A stretch of DNA of 64,000 nucleotides from assembly GCA_021234155.1 (NCBI GenBank), contig JAJEKV010000896.1, positions 1 through 64,000 of the forward strand. The letters run 5' to 3'. Shown piece after piece: positions 51,055 to 61,491 of the stretch. Numbering within the stretch: the first letter of the stretch is position 1; each line of letters starts with the position of its first letter. This stretch comes from Isoetes taiwanensis (Eukaryota > Streptophyta > Lycopodiopsida > Isoetales > Isoetaceae). Position numbers and translations under genes: made by a program. Under the pieces are notes generated by a model. It ran no database searches. It was given only the letters and a program-made list of their open reading frames with translations, and was not told the DNA's origin.

Positions 51055-51758
51055 TCTTTCTTTTCCAAGCTTGTATTACCCACCATGGCTTTACTAGACT
51101 TACCGGACTTACATTTTTAAGCAATGCCAGCCACTTAGAATTTTAGATTGGATGTCTAATATATCTTTTACCTCAAGCCCCTGAAACTGCCGCATATAAG
51201 TATTCACAAAAATATCAGGAGCTAGATTTGCAGGGGGCTTTCCACTTTTATCAGGAAGTTTCAAATCCTTCCATGCTTCCCATATCTTTTTCCAATTATC
51301 CCAAACTTCGTCAGGAGACATTATGAGATCATAATATTCGGTCATTCTTGGAGTTGCATTTGATGATGCATCAGACTTGTTTGGCTTCTCTATGATTGTA
51401 TACTTGCAGAAGTCTTCAAATCTCTAATGATGTTAAAATAAATCACTAGTCAAATATAAAACCATCGATATCACCATATGAATTTATAGCTTTGATCTGC
51501 ACGTAAAATACCTGCCAAACTGTGTCCTTGGAGCTGCATGTCACTGGTCTAGGTGGCCTGCCCAGTGCTATCCATTGAGCTCATGCATGAGCAACTTGGT
51601 CGGTGTAAGGACTGTAATATTAAAGAGTAAAGAATCAGTAATATATATATAGATAAATGCATGCTGGTCTCCAAATTCAAGATTACGCACATTCGTCTAG
51701 AAGCACCTGACTACATAATCATATTGATAGTGTGCAAGGAGAATAAGGTAGATTATCA

Positions 51759-52414
51759 CTTTCAGACATATGTCTGAAAGACGTTTATATATGTACAAGC
51801 AATACAAACTTCCAGACGCTTGTCTGAAAGTATATTGTAACTTTTGCGAGAATTAACAATCTCCAAGATGCTTATTACTTACAGACTGATGTCTGAAATA
51901 CTATGATAATGGTAATCCATCTCATTCATAGTCCACACATACATCCAAATGTAATATAGACACCCTTTAAATTTACACTATCATTAAATTGTACGAGAAA
52001 GATATTCTTATCACTTACAAACAAATGTCTGTAAGATGTCCAATAGATGCCTAAACCTTTTATGGTACAAGCAAAATAATAATTACTAGAAGCTTGAGTG
52101 AAACTAAATTGTAGCAAGAAGTAACAATCTTTGAATTGCTTTACTACTCCAAACTGATGCCTCAAAAACTATGATAAAGTTAATACATCTCATTTACAGA
52201 CATTCGTCTGCAAGTAACAAGGAATGACACATCTCAAAAAATATACAATGTTTACACACAAACAAATGCCTCAAACACTATCATTCGTACATCTCACTTA
52301 CAGACATTCGTCTGCAAGTATGGCACACCTCAAAAAATATACAAAGAACAAATGCAATACCACTTTTAACTATTTTTCTATAATAGATGTTACTTTCAGA
52401 CACATGTCAGAAAG
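51759..52414. repeat. Palindrome array 1: seven 22-bp palindromes in an intron
   Basis: Copies lie at 51759-51780 (perfect), 51809-51830, 51878-51899, 52014-52035, 52193-52214, 52297-52318 and 52393-52414. The consensus is half-site CTTACAGAC or CTTTCAGAC, a 4-base spacer, and the inverted half-site. At least two degenerate copies lie at about 52086 and 52142. The array fills most of the 873-bp intron between 52484 and 51612. Two larger blocks (about 51809-51930 and 52080-52200) show that part of the array arose by duplication. Confidence 0.9.
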
Positions 52415-52484
52415 TCTATCATTAAGCTATAACATCAATAGTATTTAAATGTGATCACTATATTTAATATGGAAGAGAACATAC

Positions 52485-53614
52485 CTTTCATACTTGAAAA
52501 GCTCATTGATACTATTTTGCGCATGACTTATCATTGATAGTTGAATGTCAGGAGTGTTGCCATGTAGAACTCGACACATTCGTGTTTTATACAATGCAGA
52601 AAGCTCTGGAGGTAAAGTACTGTTAGATAAAATCTCTTGAGCTGCTCGAACTGAGTGTTGCCCCTCAATTACATAAAATTTTATATTTGAAGCTTTCAAA
52701 TCCTGTACTTCTTTCCAGCTAAATGGCTCCCCTGTTCGAACATCAAATGGAAGGACATCTGCAGGAGAGGGATTTCGGCAAGGTAACCTCAACATACTAT
52801 TATAGATATTTTTCATGTGTCCCTCATTATACACTCTGTGATTGTATAACACTGCCTTACCAGTACATAAAACTAATCTGTTAACATGAATATTAAGGGT
52901 ATGCTGTAAGCCCAAAGGATAATAACGTTGAAAACTTTCCATTCGCTTTGTACTTTCTTGTACAATTTTAATTTGCTCTTCAGGACTAAACTGGTATGTA
53001 GATTTTCCTTCCCCTTCCTTATCCTCATCAATACAAGCTTCCTTCATGATGTCTACATCAACCTCAATCCTTGAATTTGCATTTCCACCTCCCTGTTTAA
53101 GCACTTCTCTTGGAGGTTCAATCAAAGGATTGAATTTTGCACTTTTCAATACCGAAGACGTATAACTACCTTTATTGAATAAATGTTCCCTCACACTCGA
53201 AATGCTCTTCCCAAGATCATTTGAGGACAAAACGCCTGCTAATGCTTTTGCTTTAGATTCCTCAATATTCCATCCAAGTGATATGCATGTCATTCCACCA
53301 CCCTTTGATTTCTTCTCCATGGAATCAAAATTATAGTTTTTAAGAAATAAAGGATTCGTTTGCATAGCTTTCCTTAATCTGCAATCCTCAACACTTAGGA
53401 CAATGCTGTCATCCGTGGGACATAATACAGAAATAACCACTCCTGATCTTTTGAATTTTTCCATCTTGAGTCCTTAAAAAAAAACCCAAATCCACATTTT
53501 TGCCAGATTTGCAGACCTCCACGTACCATTTTGATTGAGACGGAATATCTAATGCTTCAATACCTGTAACCTCAACTTGGAACAAAGGGCTCTTACTATG
53601 ATATAGTCTGATTT
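52485..53614 (-). CDS. Exon carrying the ParB/sulfiredoxin-like segment
   Basis: This is the largest intact exon, open for 339 codons from its internal ATG to a clean donor (GAAAG|GTATGT). It starts after acceptor CTCACAG in another frame and shifts at the A9 run (T9 on the coding strand) at 53476-53484. The order is: Ser/Gly-rich start, acidic linker (EACIDEDKEGEGKS), a helical stretch (EEQIKIVQESTKRMESF), then NRLVLCTGKAVLYNHRVYNE and YVIEGQHSVRAAQEIL. ParB-family and sulfiredoxin folds use a similar nucleotide-binding box. The match is by eye and short. Confidence 0.55.
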
Positions 53615-54124
53615 CTGTGAGCCTATCAATTATGAAAAAATAAACTAGTAAGTAATCTACAAAAACAATGCTACAAACTAGAGAAAAAAAAGAGAAGAAG
53701 CATCACTAACTCTTTGTTGTCCGAGGTCTCTTATGCGGTCGAACTTCAATATCTGCAAGAGGTCTCTCATGTGGTCGAACATCGACGTTTGGCACACCAA
53801 TACACAATGGAGCAACATCCAACGCAATTAATTGCGCACTTGATGCATCCGTCTCTTCGATGGTAGCTAATGCTAGGGCGCTGCAATATTCAAAAACGAT
53901 TGATTAATTAATCAGTTCAAGAACTTGTTTTTCAAGTCAATTGATATCATAATCATTAAAAAAGATTTACAAATTTGAATTTTAAACTTTGAATTGCCCG
54001 CTCATTTTATCAAGAGATATCAATCTTGGTGTGATCTTCTTGTTATAGTTTTTTATTTTGGGAGGAAGACGAGCATTGCCTTTAGCCGGAGGAGCATTAG
54101 CGCCTATTTCACTACGCATGAATC

Positions 54125-54660
54125 ATGGGCGATTTTGATGGCGATCATCGAAACGATGCAGTGATGACTGATTTTCATTCGGCTCACAAAGATAGAGGTA
54201 CGTATTCACATATTTAATTAGTCAATGATGCATTTAAAACGAAATAAAGCTAATTGTTTCTAATATAACGAGATGAGATTCCGAAGTCTGCAAAAATGAA
54301 CAAGATTAGAGATGAAGCACATAAGAATACTTTTAAAGGTAAGCAAAGGATTATAGTTTGTGATTTGCATAAAGCATTGAAGCAGTTTTACAACATCTAA
54401 TCATAAATAATTTTTGTTGGTATGCAATAGAAGTGAGTATTCTCTTAGATGGAAAAAATGTTGGAGCTGGTATTTTACTACCAATGAGTGAATCAATCCA
54501 TTGCCAAACGATGGAGCCTGGATGGGTAAAGATTGCAGTAACAAAAGCCTTTATGCCAGACATTTTTCTTCTCAAGAACACTCCTGATGCAAACACTTTG
54601 GATCAAGCTATTGGTTCTATCATTCAATGGCCAGAAAAGGGAATCCGCAACTGCTCTGAG
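54125..54660 (+). CDS. Three-exon gene fragment with DUF8039-like domain (CACTA-associated)
   Basis: Exons 54125-54197, 54273-54338 and 54431-54660 have good GT-AG borders (AGAG|GTACGT, AAAG|GTAAGC, GAG|GTAGGT) and join in frame, giving 123 codons without a stop. The third exon reads VSILLDGKNVGAGILLPMSE, SIHCQTMEPGWVKIAVTKAF and TLDQAIGSIIQWPEKGI. This resembles the DUF8039 domain found in plant proteins linked to CACTA transposons, with its conserved 'G...IH', 'V.V' and 'lgdAiG..i.WP' positions. Further exons downstream were not found, so the 3' part may be lost. An in-frame TGA lies 6 bases before the ATG. The start is 5 bases from the divergent start of the large minus-strand gene. Confidence 0.5.
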
Positions 54661-57600
54661 GTAGGTTTCTTTTATATTTTTCTTTCCTGTATATCTACTT
54701 ACTTAAATTGGGGTGTGTCCTCCTTTTTCCGGCCGCCGGTGGACATCGAAATCCGGCCAAAAAGCGAAATTTTGTGATCAGAAATTTAAAATCCGGCAAA
54801 AAGAAATAAAGTCCGGAAATTATGCACGCTTTGTTCCCCTTCTTTCCCATTTTCTTTTCTTTCCTTTTTTTTTGTCCTAATCTAACGGACCACACATAAT
54901 GGATGCCTCCGCCTTCATTCATTTTCCCCACCCATCAAAAACCCTTCGAAGAGTCCAAGCAAACCGTCCTCGAGTGAGCGGATTAAAGTGATTGATTGAG
55001 GTAAACATATTTTTCATCCATTCTTACTGTTCTTCCCAAAGGCGTTGATCTCTTAGCGATTTTGAAGCTCTTTTATTTTCTCTTTAATATGTTCTTTGAT
55101 GTTTTGCGGGATGGATTTCTTTTCCATGACTTAGGTTTTTGGTTTGGGGTTTACGATTGGAGAAGGCATTTTTGCAGATTGTAGCAAAGAATCATACGAA
55201 ATTTTTGAATGTTTGAGGGGGGGATTTCTCGGGCGATGGATCCGGCATTGAAGATGGCTATTTGGGTTCAATGCCGCCGGGAACAATAAGAGGGATTGGA
55301 ATTTGGAGCTTGAAGCCGTTGCAGCTGTTCAAGGTGTTTGTTTGAAACTTGGAGACGTGCATTTCTACATTAGGGCAAGAAACATCAGGCTTATCGCTAT
55401 CTGGATTCCAGTTTGTGCTTTTCCTTGATTGAATGTAGAAAATGAGCGCCATAACCTAGCCCCGATTTTCTCGGTGAGAAGGTACGTGAGCGGTTTGTAT
55501 CATTTAGGGATTGTGACTTTCGTTTTCCTCGGGAGCTCTTGGATTATAGTTTACCTTTCAAATTTATTACTCAATCTGGCCCCATAGCCCGGCCCCGATT
55601 TTCCTGTATGTCGGCAGCTTGTATCATTTTAGGGCTTTTGATTTTCGTTCTCGGGAGCTCGCCTTATAGCGATGGAATGTTAGGTTCAATATGGTGATGG
55701 AGTTGCGAGATATGGCTCGTAACTTGCGTAAATCGAGCAAAACAATAGCATATGCAAGAATCAGAATAAAGATGCGGTAGACCTTTCTATAGCCGATCTT
55801 TCTTATGTTTCTTCCCCGCATCTAAGAGCATTTGGATTTTTTTTGCTTGGTTTTTATTGCTCCAATTAATCTAGCATCTGCGGTGGGATATGGATCTGAC
55901 CGCTCCTATATTGTGGAAAATTTTCATAATAAACTCTGTCCCATTTTATCACGTGCACCATGCTTCACGTTTCTCTCTTTATGCGAGAAGATATACCGCT
56001 TTTAATAATCAAAGCGGAAAGCTTGAGCATATTATTAAGGTAGCACATCTTCCCCTATTTGTTTATGGTTTGGCTACTATATTGGATTTCGTGCAGGGGA
56101 ATGTCTTTGCTTATCATTTGCTCTTCCTCATGGTGCCTTTCCTACGTGTACCTCTACTCTTTCATTCTCAATTTTCAAAAGGCTAATCCACATACATGTA
56201 CAAATGAGGATGAACTACATTTTAAGCATGTAGAAATGAGAATGTGTTTCTTTCTTACAAAATGGGTGCCATGTTGGAGACTTGGTTATCGGATATTTTT
56301 CTACATTAAAGGAGTAAATCCTAGCTTGGCAAAGTTTAGAGAAGTTGCAATAATGAGAAGGAAGATAAAATTTTTGCGAGAACATGGGCTATATTTGCGT
56401 AAACATTCCATTTACAATTCACTATATAGAAGCTAGATGATGAAGTTGAATTAGCATGTTAGAATGTGTTGGCTCTACTATTAAGTTACATGCTATTTTT
56501 GTAAATCATATTACCTATCTTTGCCTAGGAAAAAGCGTTGATGAGCCTCATGATATCATGGATACTAACTCCATTATAGCTAAACCGAATGTCAAACCGT
56601 CATTTTGCAAATTTGGAGAATAAACGTTGGCAGGAAAGGCCTTCATCATAGAAGCACCTTCAAAGAACTGTACAAATAGAGAAAAATCTTTAGGCTAGAA
56701 GAGATTAGTTAGGTTGAAGTGTTCCATAGGTTTTCTCTACCATAAAACATTTTTGGTTGGTTTATGTTTTGCAATAAAGATTACAAACCCTACCATAAAA
56801 GGCTTTTCCATTGGTTTATGTTTTGCAATAAGGATCAAACCCGTACAAGAGAATTCAGGTATTGCCAAAAGAATTAAAGGACATTTTGCCCTTAGTATTA
56901 CTACTGGTCAAATTCAATAGAATTAGGACATTACAAAGCTACGGATTCCACTGCTATGGATTCCACTATCACAATAAATTGTTGTATAGTGTTTTTATTC
57001 CCATTATCTTTCTCGATGTTCTTTCAATCATTAATTGTACAAGTGGATAGTCATAATTTAGTGATAGGAATGCATAATCCACTAAAACAAGCATAAGAAA
57101 ATCAAATAAATTGCATATACACAACCAAAATTATCCACTAGAACAAGAATAATCTATTGTAAATGCACTGCTGCACAATTGTAAATCTTCATATAATTCA
57201 TTGGCATGTTATTAATTGCATCAATAATTGTCTCCATAAAACCTGTCGACTTTTTGAATAAAAGCGGGAGCAATGTGAAGTCCCCTACTTGCCTAATATG
57301 TCCATTTCCCTTCCTTGCCTACTATGTTCCATTATTAGCTTGCTAGGTATTAATGGCCGATGGAAGAACATTGTGCATTTTGTTTCAAACAAGATTCACA
57401 TGTTATAAAACATTTCATATTAATAATTGAAAGGTGATGGATTCCAATTAGTTAGGCCTTTGTTATCATGCAAGTCGAGCTAAAGAACATCTTCAGCATC
57501 TTGATAACACGTTGGTTTATAGGCTTAAGCTTATTGAGCCTATGCTATAAGTCCAAACAAAAACCTCAAATTATGTCTAATCTTAGACTCCAATAAAAGC

Positions 57601-57849
57601 CTCTCATTTATAAAGCTTATTATGGAAAGTGTCATTTGGTCAAATTTTTAGGATATCAAGCATGTTGATGTGTTTAAATGCTTCTAAGTGTGCAGACATC
57701 AAGTTGTGGCACTATAACAACATCCAACATCACATATGATTTATGAGAAGAGTAACACGCCTACATTAAAGAAAGGTAAAAATGCAGAAACTCCCACATT
57801 ACCACGACAATGTTGGATACACGTTTACTACATGAACACGTTAACATTA
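54661..57849. other. No confident gene
   Basis: 54740-54830 has repeated ATCCGGCAAAAA-like words. The plus ORF at 55890-56186 is hydrophobic (PLFVYGLATILDFVQ) but lacks splice or family support. If the Helitron end at 57879 has a matching start, it should lie here. TCCTATATT occurs at about 55913 but without the preceding A or the following match. Confidence 0.4.
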
Positions 57850-57879
57850 GCCCGGCAACGCCGGGCACACGTTTACTAG
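57850..57879 (+). mobile_element. Helitron 4, 3' terminus
   Basis: Hairpin GCCCGGCAACGCCGGGC (57850-57866), then CTAG (57876-57879) and T. It is the same loop as the other ends, with compensating C/G changes in both arms. ACACGTTTACTA occurs just before (57819-57830) and just after (57867-57878) the hairpin. The 5' end was not found. Confidence 0.75.
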
Positions 57880-58251
57880 TACCTCTTAAAAGGTTGATTG
57901 GAGTCACAGTCTATCCAACGGTGAGATTTGGTGATTCAATCCAAGGGCTAAAAAGTCATGTCAAGAAAAAAAAAAGGGAGTCACGTAAGAAAAAAAACAT
58001 ACAGGGAAGGCTAAACCCTGAGGACATCCGATTTCACAAGAAAAGAGGGCGGATTTAACCACAGCCAATGACGGCGATCTGCGACTATGCCAGGCTTCTT
58101 AAGATAACGGTAATAAGCTAGGCTATGGTGGGCTTCTTGAGGATTTTTCCTTCTCTACTTCCTTTGCAGGTACCTCAGCTCAGGCTTCCTTTGCAGGAAT
58201 AAAGCATTGTATGCCTTATTTTGGCGAATAATAATAGGTCATGTGTGTGCA

Positions 58252-58566
58252 ATGGAAGAAAGATCCGGCAACGATGATGGCAACGTGAAGCAGTCTGTCT
58301 CGTCAATTTTTAGGCATGCCCACAAGCTTCTGTACCAACGCATGAGAATCAGAGTAGAAGATAGCCGCATTTTTGTTGGTAGGTTTCATTTCCTTGACAA
58401 GCAGGGTAACATAATCCTGCATGATACCGTGGAACACAGAACTCACAGATCTGTATCATCTCCGGAGCACACTGAACAACGCAGCCTTGGGTTGGCTCTC
58501 ATTCTGGCGCACTTCCGAATATTCTGTGTGGATTGCAGTTTGGCTTGCTTTCTATTCAAAGAATGA
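58252..58566 (+). CDS. NatC auxiliary subunit NAA38-like Sm-fold protein (LSMD1 family)
   Basis: The frame is 104 codons, open and intronless. An Sm-like fold is clear: HKLLYQRMRIRVEDSRIFVG gives strands 1-2, RFHFLDKQGNIILHD the Sm1 turn, and EQRSLGLALILAHF the Sm2 strand. This matches the small plant NatC subunit that helps N-terminally acetylate proteins on the ribosome. The length is normal for that family. The C-terminal residues (SLACFLFKE) differ from the usual end, where a Cys/Val-rich stretch is expected. It lies between two Helitron 3' ends, and a fragment sits in Helitron 2, so it is probably a captured copy; whether it is expressed is unknown. Confidence 0.7.
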   Translation: MEERSGNDDGNVKQSVSSIFRHAHKLLYQRMRIRVEDSRIFVGRFHFLDKQGNIILHDTVEHRTHRSVSSPEHTEQRSLGLALILAHFRIFCVDCSLACFLFKE

Positions 58567-61260
58567 TTAGTGCAAACAGAGGATGGAGCCGTTTAGGCTG
58601 ATCAATTGGTGGCTTAAACAACATATGCAGATCTCATTCCAACAATCTTCCTACTCCTGGTGAGTGTATTGGATTATTTCCATTGCCCTGTTATGGAAGC
58701 AAAGCTGTTTTTGGACAAAGCTGCTATCAGAAGGGAAAGGTGCAAATTTGTATGTTTGTTACTGGACAAGAAAAATGGGCTCTGTATCTAGACTTCTGCA
58801 TTAAGCACTCTGTAACTGTGTCAAATATTCATCTATATCATCCAAAATTGGAAGTCTTGGGAGTCTGGTAAGATAGCAAATCATTTCTTCTATGCTTGAT
58901 TAAAGATCGATTTCATGATATGAGTTGGTCGCTAATCCTCATTCTTGGCATTTTTAAAGCTCAGCAATCTATCAGAACGACTAGGGATGGTTTAATATTG
59001 GCAATCTTTGTTACAAGCTCTATCCACAAGGCAGCCGGACTTCCTGCTATTTTAAGATAAGCATATCTTATTTTTTTATCTTGCCGTTCATCTTAGCCTC
59101 AGAAGCCAATGACTTCTTAATTTTCTCTGACAAACCCACAGAAAAGATCGATTTGTGGATTCACGGTCTGGTTTTTAATATTAATTACCTCAGAGGCCGA
59201 TGGGTGCTCAATTTCTGTATCAAGTGCATAGAAAAGGCCGATTCTTTGGATGTCTTGCAGCTTTATCATTGATTTGCAAACGCCATAGCTGTGGCAAGTC
59301 TAGCCTTATCTAGCTCACTGTTTGTTTTTTCTTTTATTTCTTGATAGATTAAGTTTATGAGTCATCTCCTTCTAGAAACATACAGCTCCGTGGCATGTTT
59401 ATGGAAAGTTTAGAAAAGGGTATTCTGATACAGTCGATGGATTTGCTAATAGAATCTTCTAATGGGATTAGGAAATAGCCCACAGAGAGATTGCTTGAGC
59501 TCTATCATGAAGAGGTGATGATTTTGATCAGAATGATTGCATAGCCACAACTGTAATGCCTTTTGCCAAGCTATCATTTCGATGCAGAAATATTGTTAAT
59601 TAAAACATAAGGCCAGCACTTGGCCTGACTTCCCTGCCTAAGGACCAAGCATGCCACTATAATGTTTTGAACTTTATTTTCTATGCAGTCCATTTTGCCA
59701 AACTCAGGCACACAAGCATGTATCCAGTGAAATCTGCATTATAGTAGTTACAATTCATGATTGTGGCAGAGCCAAATGATTCGCTTTTGCAATGTCATGA
59801 AGCCAACTAGGTAAAGGTCATTATCTGCAGAAGAGCTGAATAAACCAAGGGCTGAATATACCTTGCTCGAAACAGGAGTAAGGGCGGTATTTACAGGAGA
59901 AAGGAAATATCATAGCAGGCTGGATAAGAGCATTTCGAAAAGGGAGATTTTTACGAAGATAATAACTGGAGATCCTTCTTGCAGTGGGAGCGAGCCTACT
60001 CAACTTTGTTTGATGCATTGGATTCAAAAAATTGAGCTTTAGATGTTCTTATGCATTTGAATAATAGTTGAAATGACAGTTGAAAATGATGGTTTCGAGT
60101 TATAACGAGCTATCTTTTTATTGTTGAAGCTCATTATCATACATAAACTTTGGTTGTAGTAAGCAGCGGTGATTTTAAATTCTCATGCAAATGTGATAGA
60201 TTATGTGTACATATGAACTGGTTTATGTGGATTAATAAAACAGTAACAGCTTTGCCTTGAATAGGGTATAATAAATAATGCATGTCCTTTCCTTTTTGGA
60301 AACAACAGCTAGATAGTGCAGTATAAAAAGACTATCTTGCTGCTGAAATGTACATGCTTCTAAAGTGGAAATCAAATAATTATTTGGTCATGAATAGGCT
60401 GGCTAGAGCAAAATGATGGCATGCATATTTCTCTCCTTCAGGTCCACCACTTTCATCCTTTATGCTTTGGTGCTCACTATCGAATGGTAGACTTAGATAA
60501 TGACTTCTACCTTTCATTGGACATCAAAGATGGGATTTTGTAAGCAATTCCTAAATTGAAAACTAATATCTGATTGTGCTCTATTTGCGGTTACCACATG
60601 CAGAGGTGCAAGAAGCAATTTTTGTTGTTGGGGGGAAAACGAGAACAAGTATGACACAGATAGTGATGTATGGGGGGAAGGGAGATTTTTCCGCTAGGGG
60701 ACCCCTTGGGGATTGGATCGGGGGAGCCGGGCGGACGGAGCGCAGTCCCCCGCCTAATCGCTGGAAGGGGACCGATTTGCTTCCCCACAACATGGAAGAT
60801 GGGGAGCTGTTTTTTTTACGATTCTTGTTCTTGATTGCACCGGGCTTGATCTTGATCTTCACCGGCCGAGCCGAATGGCAGCCCCTCTTTCCATTCGGAG
60901 TGTAGGGGATCGCCACATGGCAGCACCAGGTTGATTCCGGCGACCCATCTTCCATGTTGTATACATGTAAGACATGGATGGTTTCAAACTTCTGGAGTGA
61001 GAAAAAAGTTCCACATGAAACATAAGAGCAATTGTCCATTGTTGTCATCAAATTGTAGCAAAAAAAAAAAAAAAAAAAAACAAATGAAGTGAAGAGCAAA
61101 TGTTGTGAAAATGAATACTCCTAATGCTCAAAGGATGAGAATTAAGTTGAAATGCATGTTTAATTACATAGTTTTGTAACCATAAGTGCCACGCTACATT
61201 TCAATAATGGTACACATCTTTTCTTTCTTTTAGCCTATCATTTTCAAGCTCTTAATGTAT
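58567..61260. other. Interior of a Helitron-like segment, no further gene
   Basis: Short ORFs (58683-58871, 59081-59272) show no domain. A GC-rich insert at 60655-60960 and a run of about 20 A at 61059-61080 stand out from the AT-rich context. Confidence 0.4.
60785..60959. repeat. 17-bp inverted repeat around a GC-rich block
   Basis: ACAACATGGAAGATGGG and its exact inverse CCCATCTTCCATGTTGT enclose about 140 bases. It may be the ends of a small DNA transposon or a chance hairpin. No target duplication was seen. Confidence 0.6.
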
Positions 61261-61288
61261 GCCCAGCAACGTTGGGCACCTTTACTAG
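61261..61288 (+). mobile_element. Helitron 5, 3' terminus
   Basis: GCCCAGCAACGTTGGGC hairpin (61261-61277), with a G:T change in the stem, then CTAG (61285-61288) and T. It ends the segment that carries the NAA38-like gene. A TCCTATATT start was not found to the left, so the full extent is unresolved. Confidence 0.75.
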
Positions 61289-61491
61289 TAAAGGATAAAA
61301 AAAATAGTCCTTGTCAGTAGAAGAGAACAGTGCCATCTTTAAAAACAAAGTATGCATTATATTACATTACAAGTGTCTCTTAGACGTAGCTTAAATTCTT
61401 ATCTATCAAGATGCAATAGAATTGCTCTTGCTGCCTAAGCAAGCAGAATCTATTGACATGCATTAGAATTTGTCTTGAGATCGGCTTACAG

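Larger units (their letters stand above)
45567..54119 (-). pseudogene. Large gene: ParB/sulfiredoxin-like segment fused to FCP1-like HAD domain; broken
   Basis: Proposed exons on the minus strand are 54119-53988 (start uncertain), 53880-53711, 53614-52485, 51611-51512, 51423-46482 (with a LINE inside) and 46392-45567. All except the first junction agree in phase, giving about 1,300 codons. Exon 3 ends in an IKFYVIEGQHSVRAAQEIL motif, which resembles the ParB/Srx 'DGHHR-AA' box. The last exon holds the FCP1-like domain: RKLLILDVLGVLASV, ERFDVAVWSTATFRRVI and NTILLDCNPYKCYMNTSNS. The HAD DxDx motif is D-V-L-G, and the usual acidic pair near the end is D-C, so catalysis looks lost. Damage: TGA at 51581-51583, TGA at 47147-47149, TAG at 46122-46124, and frameshifts at homopolymers (53476-53484, 51114-51118, 47482-47493). 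Function unknown; basic RPHKRPRTTK may be a nuclear signal. Confidence 0.6.

Noticed and set aside
51759-52414. CRISPR array
   Set aside because: The repeats are palindromes with irregular spacing (about 28-157 bases between them) and related flanks, in a plant nuclear intron.
55913-55921. 5' end of Helitron 4 (TCCTATATT)
   Set aside because: Preceded by G/C rather than A, and the following bases do not match the other three 5' ends.
55890-56186. Membrane protein gene
   Set aside because: A hydrophobic ORF alone; no start context, splice sites or family match, and AT-rich DNA often gives such ORFs.
60581-61099. 172-codon ORF on the minus strand
   Set aside because: Starts in a poly-A run (poly-F peptide) and crosses the GC-rich insert; composition is not protein-like.
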